Assembly (NCBI RefSeq): GCF_904849725.1
Contig: NC_058519.1
Location: forward strand, 537,362,316-537,426,315
Length of the DNA stretch: 64,000 bases
From: Hordeum vulgare subsp. vulgare
Lineage: Eukaryota > Streptophyta > Magnoliopsida > Poales > Poaceae
Direction: 5' to 3'
The notes below the pieces were generated by a model that did no database searches, was not told the origin of the DNA, and saw only the letters and a program-made list of their open reading frames with translations. The translations under genes were made by a program, and so were the position numbers. This document shows positions 26,187 to 38,020 of the stretch, one piece after another; positions within the stretch are counted from its first letter, which is position 1, and every line of letters starts with the position of its first letter.

Positions 26187-27458
26187 TGATGACCCACAAG
26201 TGTAGGGGATCTATCGTAGTCCTTTCTATAAGTAAGAGTGTCGAACCCAACAAGGAGCAGAAGGATCTGACAACTGGTTTTCAGCAAGGTATTCTCTGGA
26301 AGCACTAAAATTATCGGTAACACATAGTTGTGTGATAAGATGATTCGTAGCAAGTAGCAAGTAACAATAGTAACAAACGTGCAAAAAAGTGGCCCAATCC
26401 CTTTTGTAGCAAAGGACAAGCCTGGACAAACTCTTATAGGTGGTAAAGCGCTCCCGAGGACACATGGGAATTTCTGTCAAGCTAGTTTTCATCATGTTCA
26501 TATGATTCGCGTTCGCTACTTTGATAGTTTGACATGTGGGTGGTCCAGTGCTTGGGTGCTTCCCTTACTTGGACAAACATCCCACTTATGATTAACTCCT
26601 CTCGCAAGCATCCGCAACTACGAAAGAAGAATTAAGACTAAGTCTAATCATAGCATTAAACTAGTGGATCCAAATCATCCCCTTATGAAGCAACGCATAA
26701 ACTAGGGTTTAAGCTTCTGTCACTCTAGCAACCCATCATCTACTTATTACTCCCCAATGCCTTCCTCTAGGCCCAAATAATGGTGAAGTGTTATGTAGTC
26801 GACGTCCACATAACACCACTAGAGGAAAAACAACATACAACGCTTCAAAATATCGAACGAATACCATATTCACATGACTACTTATAGCAAGACTTATCCC
26901 ATGTCCTCAGGAACAAAAGTAACTACTCACAAAGCATAATTATGTTCATGACCAGAAAGGTATTGAATAGCATCAAGGATCTGAACATATAATCTTCCAC
27001 CGATTAATCCAATTAGCATCAACTACAAAGAGTAATTAACACTACTAGTGACCTTACAAGTACCAATCGGAGTCGCGAGATGGAGATTGGTTGCAGATGG
27101 GAGCCAGAGGGCCAACAGGGAGCCCACAAGCCCCCTAGGCGCGGCCAGGGGGGTAGGCCGCGCCTAGCAGGCTTGTGGCCTCCTGGTGGCTCCCCTCTGG
27201 TACTTCTTCCGCCCAGTATTTTTTATAAATTCCAAAATAATTCCTCGCTGTTTTTCACGGCTTTTGGAGTTGCGCAGAATAGGTATCTCAAACTTGCTCC
27301 TTTTTCAGGCAATAATTCCAGCTGTCGGCATTCTCCCTCTTCATGTAAACCTTGTAAAATAAGAGAGAAAAGGCATAAGTATTGTACCATGAAGTTTAAT
27401 AATAGCCCATAGAGCGATAAATATCAACATAAAAGCATGATGCAAAATGGACGTATCA
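26187..27458 (-). repeat. 5' LTR of the Athila-like element
   Basis: On the minus strand it runs from TGATACGTCCATTTTGCATC to TGTGGGTCATCA, with TG...CA ends and a primer site immediately after. Length 1272 bp. Confidence 0.88.
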
Positions 27459-27953
27459 ATGATCATGTGTATACATGAATCACGTCCGCAAATAGGCCAA
27501 CTCCTGCCCGCACCTACTACTATTACTCCACCCATTGACCGCTATCCAGTATGCATCTAGCGTATTAAGTAAAACAGAGTAGTGCTTGGAGAAAGATGAC
27601 ATGATATAAACAAAGTAAACTCAACCAATATGAATAAACCCCGTCATTTTATGCTTAGTGGAACCAACACAAAGATGCAACTTGTCCCCTTCTTTCACTA
27701 GGATATAGAAACTCTCCAGGTTGAACCCACTACAACGCACCCCTCTCACTGAAGAAATACCAAACTACTTGGCCAAAGCAATTCAATAGATCAGAGAGAA
27801 TTAAATCATAATAATTTCAGAGAAGATTCAAATACTTTTTGTGAATAATTTGAACATAAACCCACAATTCGTCGGATCCCAACAAACACACCATACAAAA
27901 GAATTACATCCGATAGATCAAAGCAAAGATGTGATGATCATTGTATTGAAGAT

Positions 27954-27992
<39 letters not shown>

Positions 27993-28430
27993 AGATACAT
28001 CTAGATACTAACTACGGACCCGTAGGTCTGTGGTGAACTACTCACACATCATCACGAGGACATCAAGTTTGATGAAGAGGCCCTCCATGATCGATCACTC
28101 TCTGAAAGGGTGCTGGAACGGAGCTCTAGACGGGATCACCATGGAACAAAGACAAGCGGCGACGTAATAAGTGTTTGGCGATAATATTTAGGGTTTCTGG
28201 AATTTTTTTGAATTTATAGGCCAGAGAACAAAGCAAGAGGGTCCACACCGGGGGCACAAGCCATTAGGGCACGGCCACCCTCCTGGTCGTGTCCTGTTGG
28301 CTTGTGGGCCCCTCGTCTGGCTTAAGGTCTACTCCCTAAGCTTCCACGTCTTCTTTTGGTACAGAAAAAATCATAAAGAATTTTAATGGCAATTGGATTT
28401 CAATTCCTTACTTTGAGTCATAGGAACAAC
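27459..28430 (-). mobile_element. Gypsy LTR fragment, second copy of the 1-1429 type
   Basis: It aligns with about 624-1400 in the same orientation: GACCGCTATCCA, CTACTTGGCCAAAGCAATTC and the CACATCATCACGAGG block. The matching leader half is absent on its left, where the Athila-like element abuts. No coding content. Confidence 0.7.
27956..27989. repeat. (AG)n microsatellite
   Basis: About 17 uninterrupted AG units. The homologous place in the first copy (about 1138-1150) has only a short AG run, so this tract expanded after the copies separated. Confidence 0.95.
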
Positions 28431-29607
28431 TGTTAAAGGGGGTCGAGGTAATACTGAGGAAAAAATTTCAAGTGCTGCTCATCTCAAAGCCTACACATAA
28501 TCAATCCTTCGAGTGAAGACTTTGGAGATCTCTTGCATTTCAATCAGTTTCTTCACTAACAGAAACGAAGTTCTTCTAGTCTCTAAGGAAATTTTTGTGG
28601 CTCAGGAGTTAGGATATCGCTAGTGCGAATTTCCTACAAGTGAGGAACATGATAGATCTCAGGGTTTTCATAGTTCGAAGATTCTCACCGTTGGTGTTCT
28701 TTGCGCGAGCTGTCCCAAAAAATTTATCCACATAGAGGTCATATCATTAGCTGCTCCCTGGCTATATATAGCCGCCACCTACAACCACTAGCTGGTTGGA
28801 TGATCCGAGAGAGAATTTGACAGTTCTCATTTGAGAGCATTCCATCCTCCTAGGACTTTGAGAGAAAATCATCAGCAAGGAAAAACCCAAAACCCAAACG
28901 GAAACCAAAAACCCAAAGTGATTGTGCATCACTTAAGAGATTGTTCTTGTGTGTAACTGACGGTTTTCACCTTTGAAGACAGTGTATCTTCCAGATGGTT
29001 AGGCATCAATGGTCTAGAGCATCCAACGGTAAATTGTTGGTTGCCGGGTGAACGAGTTGGTGAGGGTTTGGAAGTCTGCCATCAAGGCTTACCATGAGTG
29101 TTGGGCGAGGTCTGTGTGATCTTAGCTCAAGGAGAATACGGTAAGGACTGTGTGTTCTGGGATGTGTGTCCTTTGGTTTAAATACCAAGCCGCTCCAAGC
29201 CAGATGTACGACTGTCAAGACAGTTGGAACTAGGTCATCAAATCACTCTCTTCATCAACCTCCTGGTTCAATTTCCTCAGTTCAGTTACTTCCTCAAGTA
29301 CTTGTCGATGAAATTGGTCCTTGCTATTTGAAGACTTTGACTAAAGACTTTCTCAATTTCCTTGTCACGAATTCTTCAGTCACCTTGTTCTTCACCTACT
29401 CATCCAATTTACAAGCTACCTGGGCTCTGTGTATGTTTCATTTCATCACGATGAATATGATGTTGCTATGTCTCGCATGCACTTGAGTACTTATTTTGCT
29501 GTTACTATTTCGTCGCTTAGCAATTTCCTTTATGTGTAATTCCTCACTGATGAATTTGAAAAAATTGCCTATTCACCCCCCTCCATTCGGTATAACGCAC
29601 TTTAAGG
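28431..29607 (+). mobile_element. Copia-type LTR (solo or truncated)
   Basis: It starts TGTTAAAGG and ends near GCACTTTAAGG, the mirror of its start with the last two bases changed. A TATA box (TATATATA, 28763-28770) and the TTGCCTATTCACCCCCCTCC tail resemble long LTRs of SIRE/Maximus-type Copia elements. No primer site follows and the flanks do not match, so a solo or broken LTR is likely. Confidence 0.5.
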
Positions 29608-30162
29608 GATGTAAACATTCTAGTTGTCGTTGTCATAGTTGATCTGCATATGAGACATCCATTAGTCTGTCGAACTCTCACAGAAACTCTCAATGAAATC
29701 ACGAGTGTTGGTGTGAAAACCGGCAAACCTTGGGGTAGCGGGTCCCGAGCTGCGGATCTCAGACGATGGTAACAGGAACAGGAGGACGATGTTTACCCAG
29801 GTTCGGGCCCTCTTGATTGACGTAAATCCTTACGTCCTTCTCTTGTTTATATTGTTGATGAAATATCAAGTACAAAGTTGATCTACCTCGAGATCGTCAA
29901 ATGTGTTTTAACTCTAGGGCTAGGTGAATGATATTATGTTGATGTACCCTTATACGGGCTAAACTCTATGGCTTATATACACGTCAGGTAGGGTATCTTG
30001 GGTTACAAGGTCACCATCTTGTCGCTGAGGCGACATGAGAAGTCTTGGAGTATATGTCAAGCCTTCGACATATGCAATCTTGATAACGACAAGTTGTACA
30101 GCTTCCAGAGTCCATCTTGAGAAGAATTTCGGCCCATCGGTCCAATCCATTAGTCCAGGACA
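29608..30162 (-). mobile_element. Tat-type leader and 5' LTR, possibly of T1
   Basis: 29608-29705 ends in CTCTCAATGAAATCACGAG, the leader seen beside the T4 5' LTR. The LTR at 29706-30162 (about 457 bp) begins TGTTGGTGTGAAAACCGG. Position and orientation fit the missing 5' LTR of T1, whose gag points this way. The sequence differs strongly from 1430-1919 and the flanks do not match, so the assignment is tentative. Confidence 0.55.
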
Positions 30163-30829
30163 ATGTCATATGCACCATTCTGTCAGTTGCCCAAGAGTAA
30201 TTTTTCTACCCACCATTTGCTATTTTCAAGAGAGAAGCTTCTAGCGAAAACTATGGCCCCCGGGACTACTCAAATTATATTACAAAAATATTGCTGCCAT
30301 TTATTTGCTGTTATTTACTTTTATATTTATGTTATCTATCTATCAATATTTAATCCTTGCACGTAGCAAGTTCAAGGGGCTTGACAACCCTCTTACCCAC
30401 GTTGGGTGCAAGTGTTTGGTTATGTGTGTGTAGGTGCTCCTAAAGGGGTTTGCATGATACTCCTATTGGTTGGATAACCTTGGTTCACACTGAGGGAATA
30501 CTTATCTCTAATGTGTTGCATCTCCCCTCCTCTTCGGATAAATCCCAAAGTAGTTTACAAGTAGCATTGCCGAGGACGTGAGTGCTTGAAGGTATTTATT
30601 TAGATCTTGCAATTGAGTTGTTTACTTTCTTGTTTATTCACTTATTTGGTTTTATAAAATAAAACTACCAAAAACTTGAAGTGCAATTGTGCGAAGTTGC
30701 TTATGTGTATAAAGTCTTTCTCAAAAATGATGGATCAGAAAATTGTGGCGAAGTGTTAGAAAAAAGAATTAAATAAAATGTATGGCATAAAATCCTTGAA
30801 GGATGAGCATGATGCAATGTTATTAGTAT

Positions 30830-31517
30830 GACATGTTTGATGAAGATGATCTTTTTAGCCCCCCTACTTTTGATGAGAAAATTTATTATGATGATACCAT
30901 GCCTCCTATTTATGATGATTATAAAGATGAAAGTGGGTTGGAAGAGTGTCAACTCTAGGAAGCAATGGCCCCACTATTTTGGAGTGTGTTGAATCTTATT
31001 GTAATAATGATAAAAGTGTATTTGGAGAGGTCATGACTTTATTTAATGTTGAATCCGCTACTCTGGAAGATGCCTCAATTGATTATGACAAGCAAGTTGC
31101 TATATATGATGATTATTGTGATGACATGTATGCTATAAAGTGTAATGATAACCACGAAACTTGTCATCATGATTATAATGTTTAATTTGGTTATGTCAAT
31201 CAAGTATATCATGATAGTTATTTTGTTGAGTTTGCTCCCACTACTATGAATGATTTTTTTTGCTTGTGGAGAGTAATAAATTTTTTATGCTTGTAGATCA
31301 TGAAAAGAACTATTTATGTGATAATTATATTGTTGAATTTATTCATTATGCTACTGAAGTTATTATGAGAGGGGAAGATATGCTTAGATATATTTCAACA
31401 ACATCAAGTTTTCCTCTCTATGTGTTGAAATTTTTGATATACTTGTTTAGCGTTCCTATGCTAGTTAATTCTTGCTCCAATAAATTGTTTACTTACAAAA
31501 CTCCTATGCATAAGTAG
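30830..31517 (+). pseudogene. Acidic ORF of N3, function unknown
   Basis: Asp/Glu/Tyr-rich frames: MFDEDDLFSPPTFDEKIYYD at about 30830-30943, then (one base lost) STLGSNGPTILECVESYCNN at 30946-31185, then a shifted frame 31260-31517 with FFMLVDHEKNYLCDNYIVEF. A recurrent ORF of this kind is familiar from non-autonomous Triticeae Gypsy elements. I know of no domain. The frameshifts make it a pseudogene. Confidence 0.6.
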
Positions 31518-34500
31518 TGGGTTAGGCTTTAATGTGTTTGCTATTCTATTGATGATGCTCCATTTATGTTTCAATTCTTCACTTTTATGTGAGCATGATA
31601 AAAATAGCAATGCCTAACAAAAAACCTTTAAACAAAAGCACTTGTCGGGAGACAACCAAACACTTATCCTTTCCGATTTTGCTTCTTTACATGATAAAAC
31701 TACTATAGTAATAAAGTTGTATATCTTTTATTTCAATAAAGTGCCAAGTATATCCTTTGGTATAGTGTGGATACTTGTTGATTTAAGTTTTTGCAGAAAC
31801 TAAAAGTTTGTGCTCACTATTTGAAGGTTCTCCGTACTAGAGCATGATATTTCTGAAATTTCTGCACATATTGTGATACAAATTTCCTGCATTGTCCTAA
31901 TTGTCCAAAATTTTCAGAGATAGGAAAATACAGTTTTAGTTCAGATCTTTACAAACCGTTCTACTTTTAACACATTATGTTTTGTATGCATAGTTTACTT
32001 GTTTTACTGTTTTCATAGCTTATATTGAGTGATACAATATATGGGAATGATACAACAAAATAGTCATTATGTGAGAACAATTATGAATCTTGTCTTGACA
32101 ATACATAAGTGAAGATCTATTTTATCATACTAACTCATCTCATGAGTCCCGTTAAGTGTTGTGTAATTGAAGTCTTCAAGTTTTGCGTGAGATAACGGTA
32201 GAAGGATAATAAGGATCGATAAGATGCTAACATCGGGAATGCCCATGGCACCCCAAGGTAATATTAAAGGAAACTTAATCTAATCTTGGAGATGCCCGGA
32301 AGGCATCCCCTCTTTCCTCTTCAACACTATCGGTACACCTCAGTGGGAGCTATATTATTATTCTTCATATAATATGTGTTTTGCTTGCAGTGTCATTTTA
32401 TTTTGTTAGGATTTGCTTGCTTCTATTTATACTCATCTTTTTCAATAAAAAATATCAAGATTTCCCTTTATGATGTTTGAATTGCATGTTTGATGTGTGT
32501 TGTGTAGAAACATAAACTTTTGCAATAGTGATTTAATTTAGATATTTTACTGGAACGTGGAAAGTTTGTGAAATTTGCATACAATAGTGTCATAAAAATG
32601 TTTTATTATGTCCAAAAGTTTCAGAATTTATCGAGTTACAGAATTGCACTTTTGAAATTAATTGCTAAAAATTATACTGATTAGACAAATTGTTGTCATA
32701 GTGTTGTCATATGATCATCTAGAGTTTTCATGGCATATATTGATACATATAGATTGTGGAAATAATACTGAAGAGTAGCTAAAGTTTGTAAAATTGTTAG
32801 GTAATTGTCTTTATAGTCCATGGTTTGTTGATCTGTCCTAATATGTATTAACCTATCTCACGAGTTGTTGTTGAGTTATGTGTGGACAAAGTTTTGAGAC
32901 TTAGGAGAAACCGTGATATGAAAGGAATTAACAAGACACAAACTCTCAAGCTTGGGGATGCCCAGGGATCCCCAACTTAATATTACAATAAGTCTCAAGC
33001 ATATTAGCTTGGGGATGCCACATTAGGCATCCCACCTCTCTTCGTTAACAACAATCGATTAGTCTATGTCGAGCTTAATTTTTTATTTGTTCACATTATA
33101 TGTGCTATTTTTGGAGTGTACCTTTTGTTTTGTTTGTTGTTCGATACAATAATTAGATTTGAAAGTTTTGACAATTTTTATACATACCTATCTATTTGTT
33201 TAACTATTGCTTGTTTTTCACTTATATCATTTGGAGTAGTTTGTCATCTAATCTTGTGCTTCACTTATATAAATTGTTGAATGAATAGAACATCATAAAT
33301 CTGAAATTACATATACTTCATATTTGTATATCATGGGGAATAGTGGCTTTGCATGATATTTAGGCAATAAAATATATTGCAGCTCACGAAAGAGTAATGA
33401 AGGAAGAGAGATTTCACATATTAATATACTATCTTGGACATGTTTTATGATTGTGAACCCCCATTAATTGTTTCCAAACTTGAGCAAGTAGTTGGTCTTG
33501 GACAAGGAAGACAATGTAATGGGTTATGTTTGCTTATATTCACATTGAAGTTATATTGTTATAGATCCTCCAACATATGATGCTTGGTCATAACCTTTTG
33601 CTAGACAAAACTTCGTACTGAGTAGAGACACTACTTGTGCATCCAAAAATCCTTAAGCCTAGTTTTTTGACATGAGAGTCTAACATACCTACCTATGGAT
33701 TGAATAAGATCATTCAAGTAAGTTGTCATCAACGCAAAGCAATAGAAATTTACTCATAAATATGTATGATCTTTCATTGTAAGGGGAAATAAGCTTTGTA
33801 CAAGCATGTGATGGTAATGGAATAAAACCGACAAACTGCATAATAAAGATTGCTATTATAAGGGAAAATATAAAGTTACGTTCCTTTACATTAAAAGATT
33901 GCACACCCAAAGAAATCAAAAAACGCATGATAACTTCGGCTTCCCTCTATGAAGGTCCTATCTTGTAATGTTTACTCTTTATTTTTATTTTTAATTGTAT
34001 GCAAGAGTCAATAGTATGTCTTATTCCGACCTCAATTAATCTCTAGTTGGCAAGCATCATGTGGACGGAAAAGATCCAGACATATATATACAGTTGGATG
34101 TAGGTGATCAGGAGTTATTATTGTTGACATTATCGTTTAGATAAATAGGTTGGGAGGTGAAATATTAAACCCCTATCTTCCTTTGTGTCTTGTTAAAACT
34201 ATTTTTTCTAAAAAATATGCTTTAAATGTCAACAATCATGTAAGACTATATGATAGTTGAGTATGTGGAATTTGCCAAAACAAAAGCTCTTACATAGACC
34301 CTTCCTGGAAATATGATGAATTGTAGTTGATTCAATAACTTAGAAAATAGTTTGTTAGTTTTCAAGAAATTTTATGGTCTATACTTTAAACATGTGAATA
34401 ACTTGTTATTTTATCATGAGAAGTTTTATGAGAAATAAGTTAATGTTTATGATAATTAATTATGCTAGAAAAATGATTATAATTACCGATAATCTAACTT

Positions 34501-34588
34501 ATGCACTATGGTAGCATCCCCACTTCGTAAATTATTTATCTAATCATTTACCTACCCAAGGACGAGCAAGAATTAAGCTTGGGGATGC
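31518..34588 (+). repeat. N3 non-coding modules with hairpins
   Basis: AT-rich interior built from two diverged modules of about 700 bp (about 31700-32340 and 32500-33045). Each runs through a CATCTCATGAGT or TATCTCACGAGT word and ends in a G-rich hairpin block. Hairpins: GATGCC-CGGAA-GGCATC at about 32292-32310 and GGGATGCC-ACATTA-GGCATCCC at about 33014-33035. The last stretch (33600-34588) matches N2 11018-12180 inverted, ending in AATTAAGCTTGGGGATGC, the likely priming tract. Confidence 0.6.
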
Positions 34589-35821
34589 TGATATGTCTCC
34601 AATGTACCAATAATTTATGAAGCATTCATGCCATGTTTACAACAATTTTATATGGTTTTGGTGTAGTTTAATATGAATTTTAGAAACTAACATATTAAGC
34701 AAGTGCCCAGTGTTAGTCCATGGAGGAGATCCATGGAGCTTTGGATAAGGAAGAAACAAAGTCCAAGGGAGCCACAAGCGTGGGTGGCACCCCCTAGGGC
34801 GCATTACCTAAGCTTGTGGGGCCCTCGGGAATCCCCCTAGCGTGATTTCTATGCTAAAATGCTATAAATTGGAAAAACCCCACAAAGAAACTGAGAACTT
34901 TTACGCCGTTGTCGCAAGCCATTATTCTGAAGAGATCTCATTCTGAGCCCTTTTCTGTGCCCTATAGGAGGGGGAAATCATCACCGGAGGTCATCTTCAT
35001 CATTCCGATGGTCACCATGACGAGGAGGGAGTAGTTCAACCCCGGGGATGAGGGTATGTATGTGTAGCTATATGTTTGATCTCTCTTTCTTTCTCGTGAT
35101 CTTAATAAGGCACGATTTTATGTGTCATCAGCTTTGTAAATATAGTGGAATCATATGGTGTTCTTTCCTCTCTATCTTTGTTGTGATTAATTGAGTCATG
35201 CGTTTTGAGGTTTCATTATTATCGGATTTCATATTATGGATTTGTAATCACCTAATGTATGTCTTGCATGTGGATATCCATGGTGACAATGGGGTGTTCT
35301 ATTGAGTCAATTGATATATGTTTTGGTAATCAAATTGTGGATTCTTGAGGTCACATTGGGGTAATCTAGACACATAGGTTGATACTCATTTTTATCCTAC
35401 TTTATTCGATGTAAACTTTGGGGTAATATTTGAATTTCTTTGTATTGGATTGAATATTATGAATATAAAATTATTTGATCCATCTCAAATAATTAACTCA
35501 CGGATGATTGTGGTGACATTTGAGTATTTAGGTTACATTAGCGTTGATTGATGAGCATCATATGGTGTTATTTTGTACGATCTCTAGGGTTGTTTGTGAC
35601 ACTTATAGGAACATCTCAATAGATTGGTAAAAAAGATAACTTTGAGGTGGTTTGCCACCTACAAGAATTTTATCTTATGTTCTCTGCTACTGATAAGAAC
35701 TTTGGAGAGATTCTTTGTCACATATTGAGGGATTAATATATGATATAATTATGCTAACTATGTTGAGAGATTGCACTAGCCTTGTTTTTAAGAGTTGTAA
35801 TACTATTTGCGCTCACTCCTA
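34589..35821 (+). repeat. 3' LTR of N3, interrupted
   Basis: It starts TGATATGTCTCCAATGT. It aligns with the reverse complement of the N2 left LTR down to about base 9790, so about 300 bp of the LTR end are missing, displaced by the CACTA insertion at 35822. Confidence 0.8.
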
Positions 35822-36115
35822 CACTAGTAGAAAAGAGGGCTTTGGTCCATGTGATGAAATCCCATTAGTCCTGGTTCACTTACGAACCAGGACCCATGGG
35901 GGCATATGTCCCGGTTCGTGAGGCCAGGGCGTCGGCCGGGCCTCGTGGGCCATTGGTCCCGGTTCGTCTGGCCCCTTTGGTCCCGGTTCGAGACACGAAC
36001 CGGGACGAATGTGCCTCGCTCCTGGCCCACAACAATTGGTCCCAGTTTTTGGCTGGAACCGGGACCCTATGTTGAACTTTAGTCTCGGTTACGTCCACAA
36101 ACCGGGACCAATGTT
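35822..36115 (+). repeat. CACTA terminus and subterminal repeats
   Basis: After the CACTAGTAGAAAA terminus, at least seven direct and inverted copies of GGTCCCGGTTCG and its complement occur by 36110. Arrays like this bind the element's own DNA-binding protein in characterised CACTA elements; here that is inferred by position. Confidence 0.8.
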
Positions 36116-36119
36116 TGAC

Positions 36120-36131
36120 CTATATATACGC
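36120..36131 (+). promoter_or_regulatory. TATA box of CACTA unit 1
   Basis: CCTATATATACG lies directly after the subterminal repeats. It is followed by a CT-rich leader and possible splice donors near 36390 (GTGGTTAGTC). Confidence 0.5.
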
Positions 36132-36647
36132 CGTGCCCGCGAGTAGAGCAGTGTACTGCTCTTTTTTTTGGCCGGCCGGGGGAGAGCTTTGTGGTGCTCT
36201 AGCTCACCTCCTATGCACATGAGGTGTTTGATGAAATGCCCAAGCCACACTTAAGCTTTCTCCTCTCGAAGCTCCTTGTCCAACCTCCATTTTCCTCTAG
36301 TTTTGTGTAGCTTTGGTGGTCCGTCCGTGTCCCATCCCCGTCCTCACCGACGTCGATCACCCGCGCCCATCTCGGCGTCGGAACCATCGTGGTTAGTCTC
36401 TTCTTCTTATCTTCTTTCTAAAATAAAAAACTTCTTACTTGTATGATTTAGATAGATATACTTGTGTAATTTTCTTACTTCTGTTATTGTTTGTTATCAT
36501 ATAGTCCGATGGTTTTGGTATCCGCCTCCGTCGGCCCTCGTTCGGACTATGATTCGGATGTGGTATATATTATCTTTTATAACTATTTATTTATTTAGTG
36601 TTTATGACAATTATGACGACCAACGTGACATATATATTTTAATCTAG

Positions 36648-36977
36648 GAGGTATGTGAACCGGAAATTCGAACCCACATAAAAATTCTTGTTGAGAAGTT
36701 AAATTTGGTTGAAAAAGAAAACAATTACTTGAAAGAAAAATTACAAAGAGTTGAATAGGAGAAGATGATATTGGAGTTGGATGTTGCCGAGGTGCGTGAT
36801 GATTACAAGATCAAGATGAATGCAATGCGCTTGAAGATTAGAAACATTAGAAAATATGCCATTCATACTGAGGCTTGGTATCATTATGCCGTTGGATCAA
36901 TTTGTACCTTAGTTGCGGTTATTATCGCATTTATTGTTGAATTTAAATTTACTAGTTTCAATATATGTTCTAGTTAG
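36648..36977 (+). pseudogene. CACTA gene 1: coiled-coil, one-TM protein exon
   Basis: After an acceptor (AATCTAG) the exon reads CEPEIRTHIKILVEKLNLVE, then a Lys/Glu-rich coiled coil NYLKEKLQRVE. A TAG at 36756-36758 then interrupts the frame, which resumes with KMILELDVAEVRDDY. It ends with WYHYAVGSICTLVAVIIAFI, a single hydrophobic segment, and a stop at 36975. The type recurs in grass CACTA elements; its role is unknown. One in-frame stop suggests it is inactive. Confidence 0.6.
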
Positions 36978-37159
36978 ATGCTCTAGAGAGCTATATGTTG
37001 TTCAATAATGAGAACTATGTAAGAATGTTATGTATTTATTTTGGTCACTACTGTACTTTAGCTTTAATGTGACGATGAATTTCTATTAATTTGGTCAGTC
37101 CTCTATTCATTATATTTTGTAATGGTTTTTAATACACGCACCCTTGTGGAAAATATGAA

Positions 37160-38020
37160 AAAAAGTTCGAAAAAAATGAAATGCCTTTTGTAACAGATGA
37201 GTTTTCGTATGAAACCCTCATACTTCGAAAGAGATTGTCCGATTTGTACACGAAGTGCATCCAATTTTTGCGGCAACCCTCTCAACTTTTTAGCACATGC
37301 TATGTAGGTAAAATGATGATACCATGCCAACTTTCAACTTATTAAGAGTTCATTTGTAGTGCTTTTCATTTTCTGGGTCATTTAGCTCCAAAAAATTAGT
37401 AAAAGCATGACAAATATCAAATGAAGTCAGAAAGTGTTGAAAATTGATGATGTGGCCTTGAATGGTTCATTTTGAACACACAAAAAGTCTGGAGTTCAAA
37501 TAAGTTCGAAAAATGAAATGCCTTTTGTAACAGATGAGTTTTCGTATGAAACCCTCATACTTCAAAAGAGATTGTCTGATTTGTACACGAAATGCATCCA
37601 ATTTTTGCAGCAACCCTCTCGAATTTTTAGCACATGCTATGTGGGTGAAATGATGATACCATGCCAACTTTCAACCTATTAAGAGTTCCTTTGTAGTGCT
37701 TTTCAATTTCTGGGTCATTTAGCTCCAAAAAATCATTAATAGCATGAAAAATACAAAATGAAGTAAGTAAGTGTTGAAAACTGATGATGTGGCCTTGAAT
37801 GGTTCATTTTGAACACACAAAAAGTTTGGAGTTCAAATAAGTTCGAAAAAATAAAATGCCTTTTGTAAAAGATGAGTTTTCGTATGAAACCCTCATACTT
37901 CGAAAGAGATTGTCCGATTTGTACACGAAGTGCATCCAGTTTTTGCGGCAACCCGCTCAACTTTTTAGCACATGCTATGTGGGTGAAATGATGATACCAT
38001 CCAAATTTCAACCCTCTCAA
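37160..38020 (+). repeat. Tandem repeat array, unit about 338 bp
   Basis: The word AAATGCCTTTTGTAA begins units at about 37179, 37516 and 37854, giving unit lengths of 337 and 338 bp. Two full copies and about half of a third are present. The third ends at CCCTCTCAACTT, where the eL27 fragment begins; those bases also occur inside the repeat unit. Confidence 0.92.

Larger units (their letters stand above)
21043..27458 (-). mobile_element. Rearranged Athila-like Gypsy element
   Basis: From the right it has a 1272-bp 5' LTR, primer site, gag, protease, RT, RNase H and integrase, all on the minus strand. The left end should be a direct-repeat 3' LTR. Instead it is a 353-bp piece of the same LTR in the opposite orientation. 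The flanks (GTCAC left, ATGAT right) do not match and lie in different host elements. So the ends come from a rearrangement rather than from one simple insertion. Confidence 0.8.
30166..35821 (+). mobile_element. Non-autonomous Gypsy element N3
   Basis: Leader sequence (30166-30690, with the GGGTGCAAGT block), a short acidic ORF remnant, 3 kb of repeat modules, a priming tract and a 3' LTR at 34589. Interior and LTR match N2 in the opposite orientation. No 5' LTR is seen, since the leader abuts the Tat LTR. The 3' LTR is cut by the CACTA element. It lacks pol. Confidence 0.75.

Noticed and set aside
21043..27458. A DNA transposon with terminal inverted repeats
   Set aside because: The inverted ends are LTR sequence and the interior is gag-pol with a primer site; there is no transposase.
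1430..30162. Certain assignment of 29706-30162 as the 5' LTR of T1
   Set aside because: Orientation and length fit, but the sequences are much diverged and the flanking 5-mers differ, so it is kept only as a possibility.
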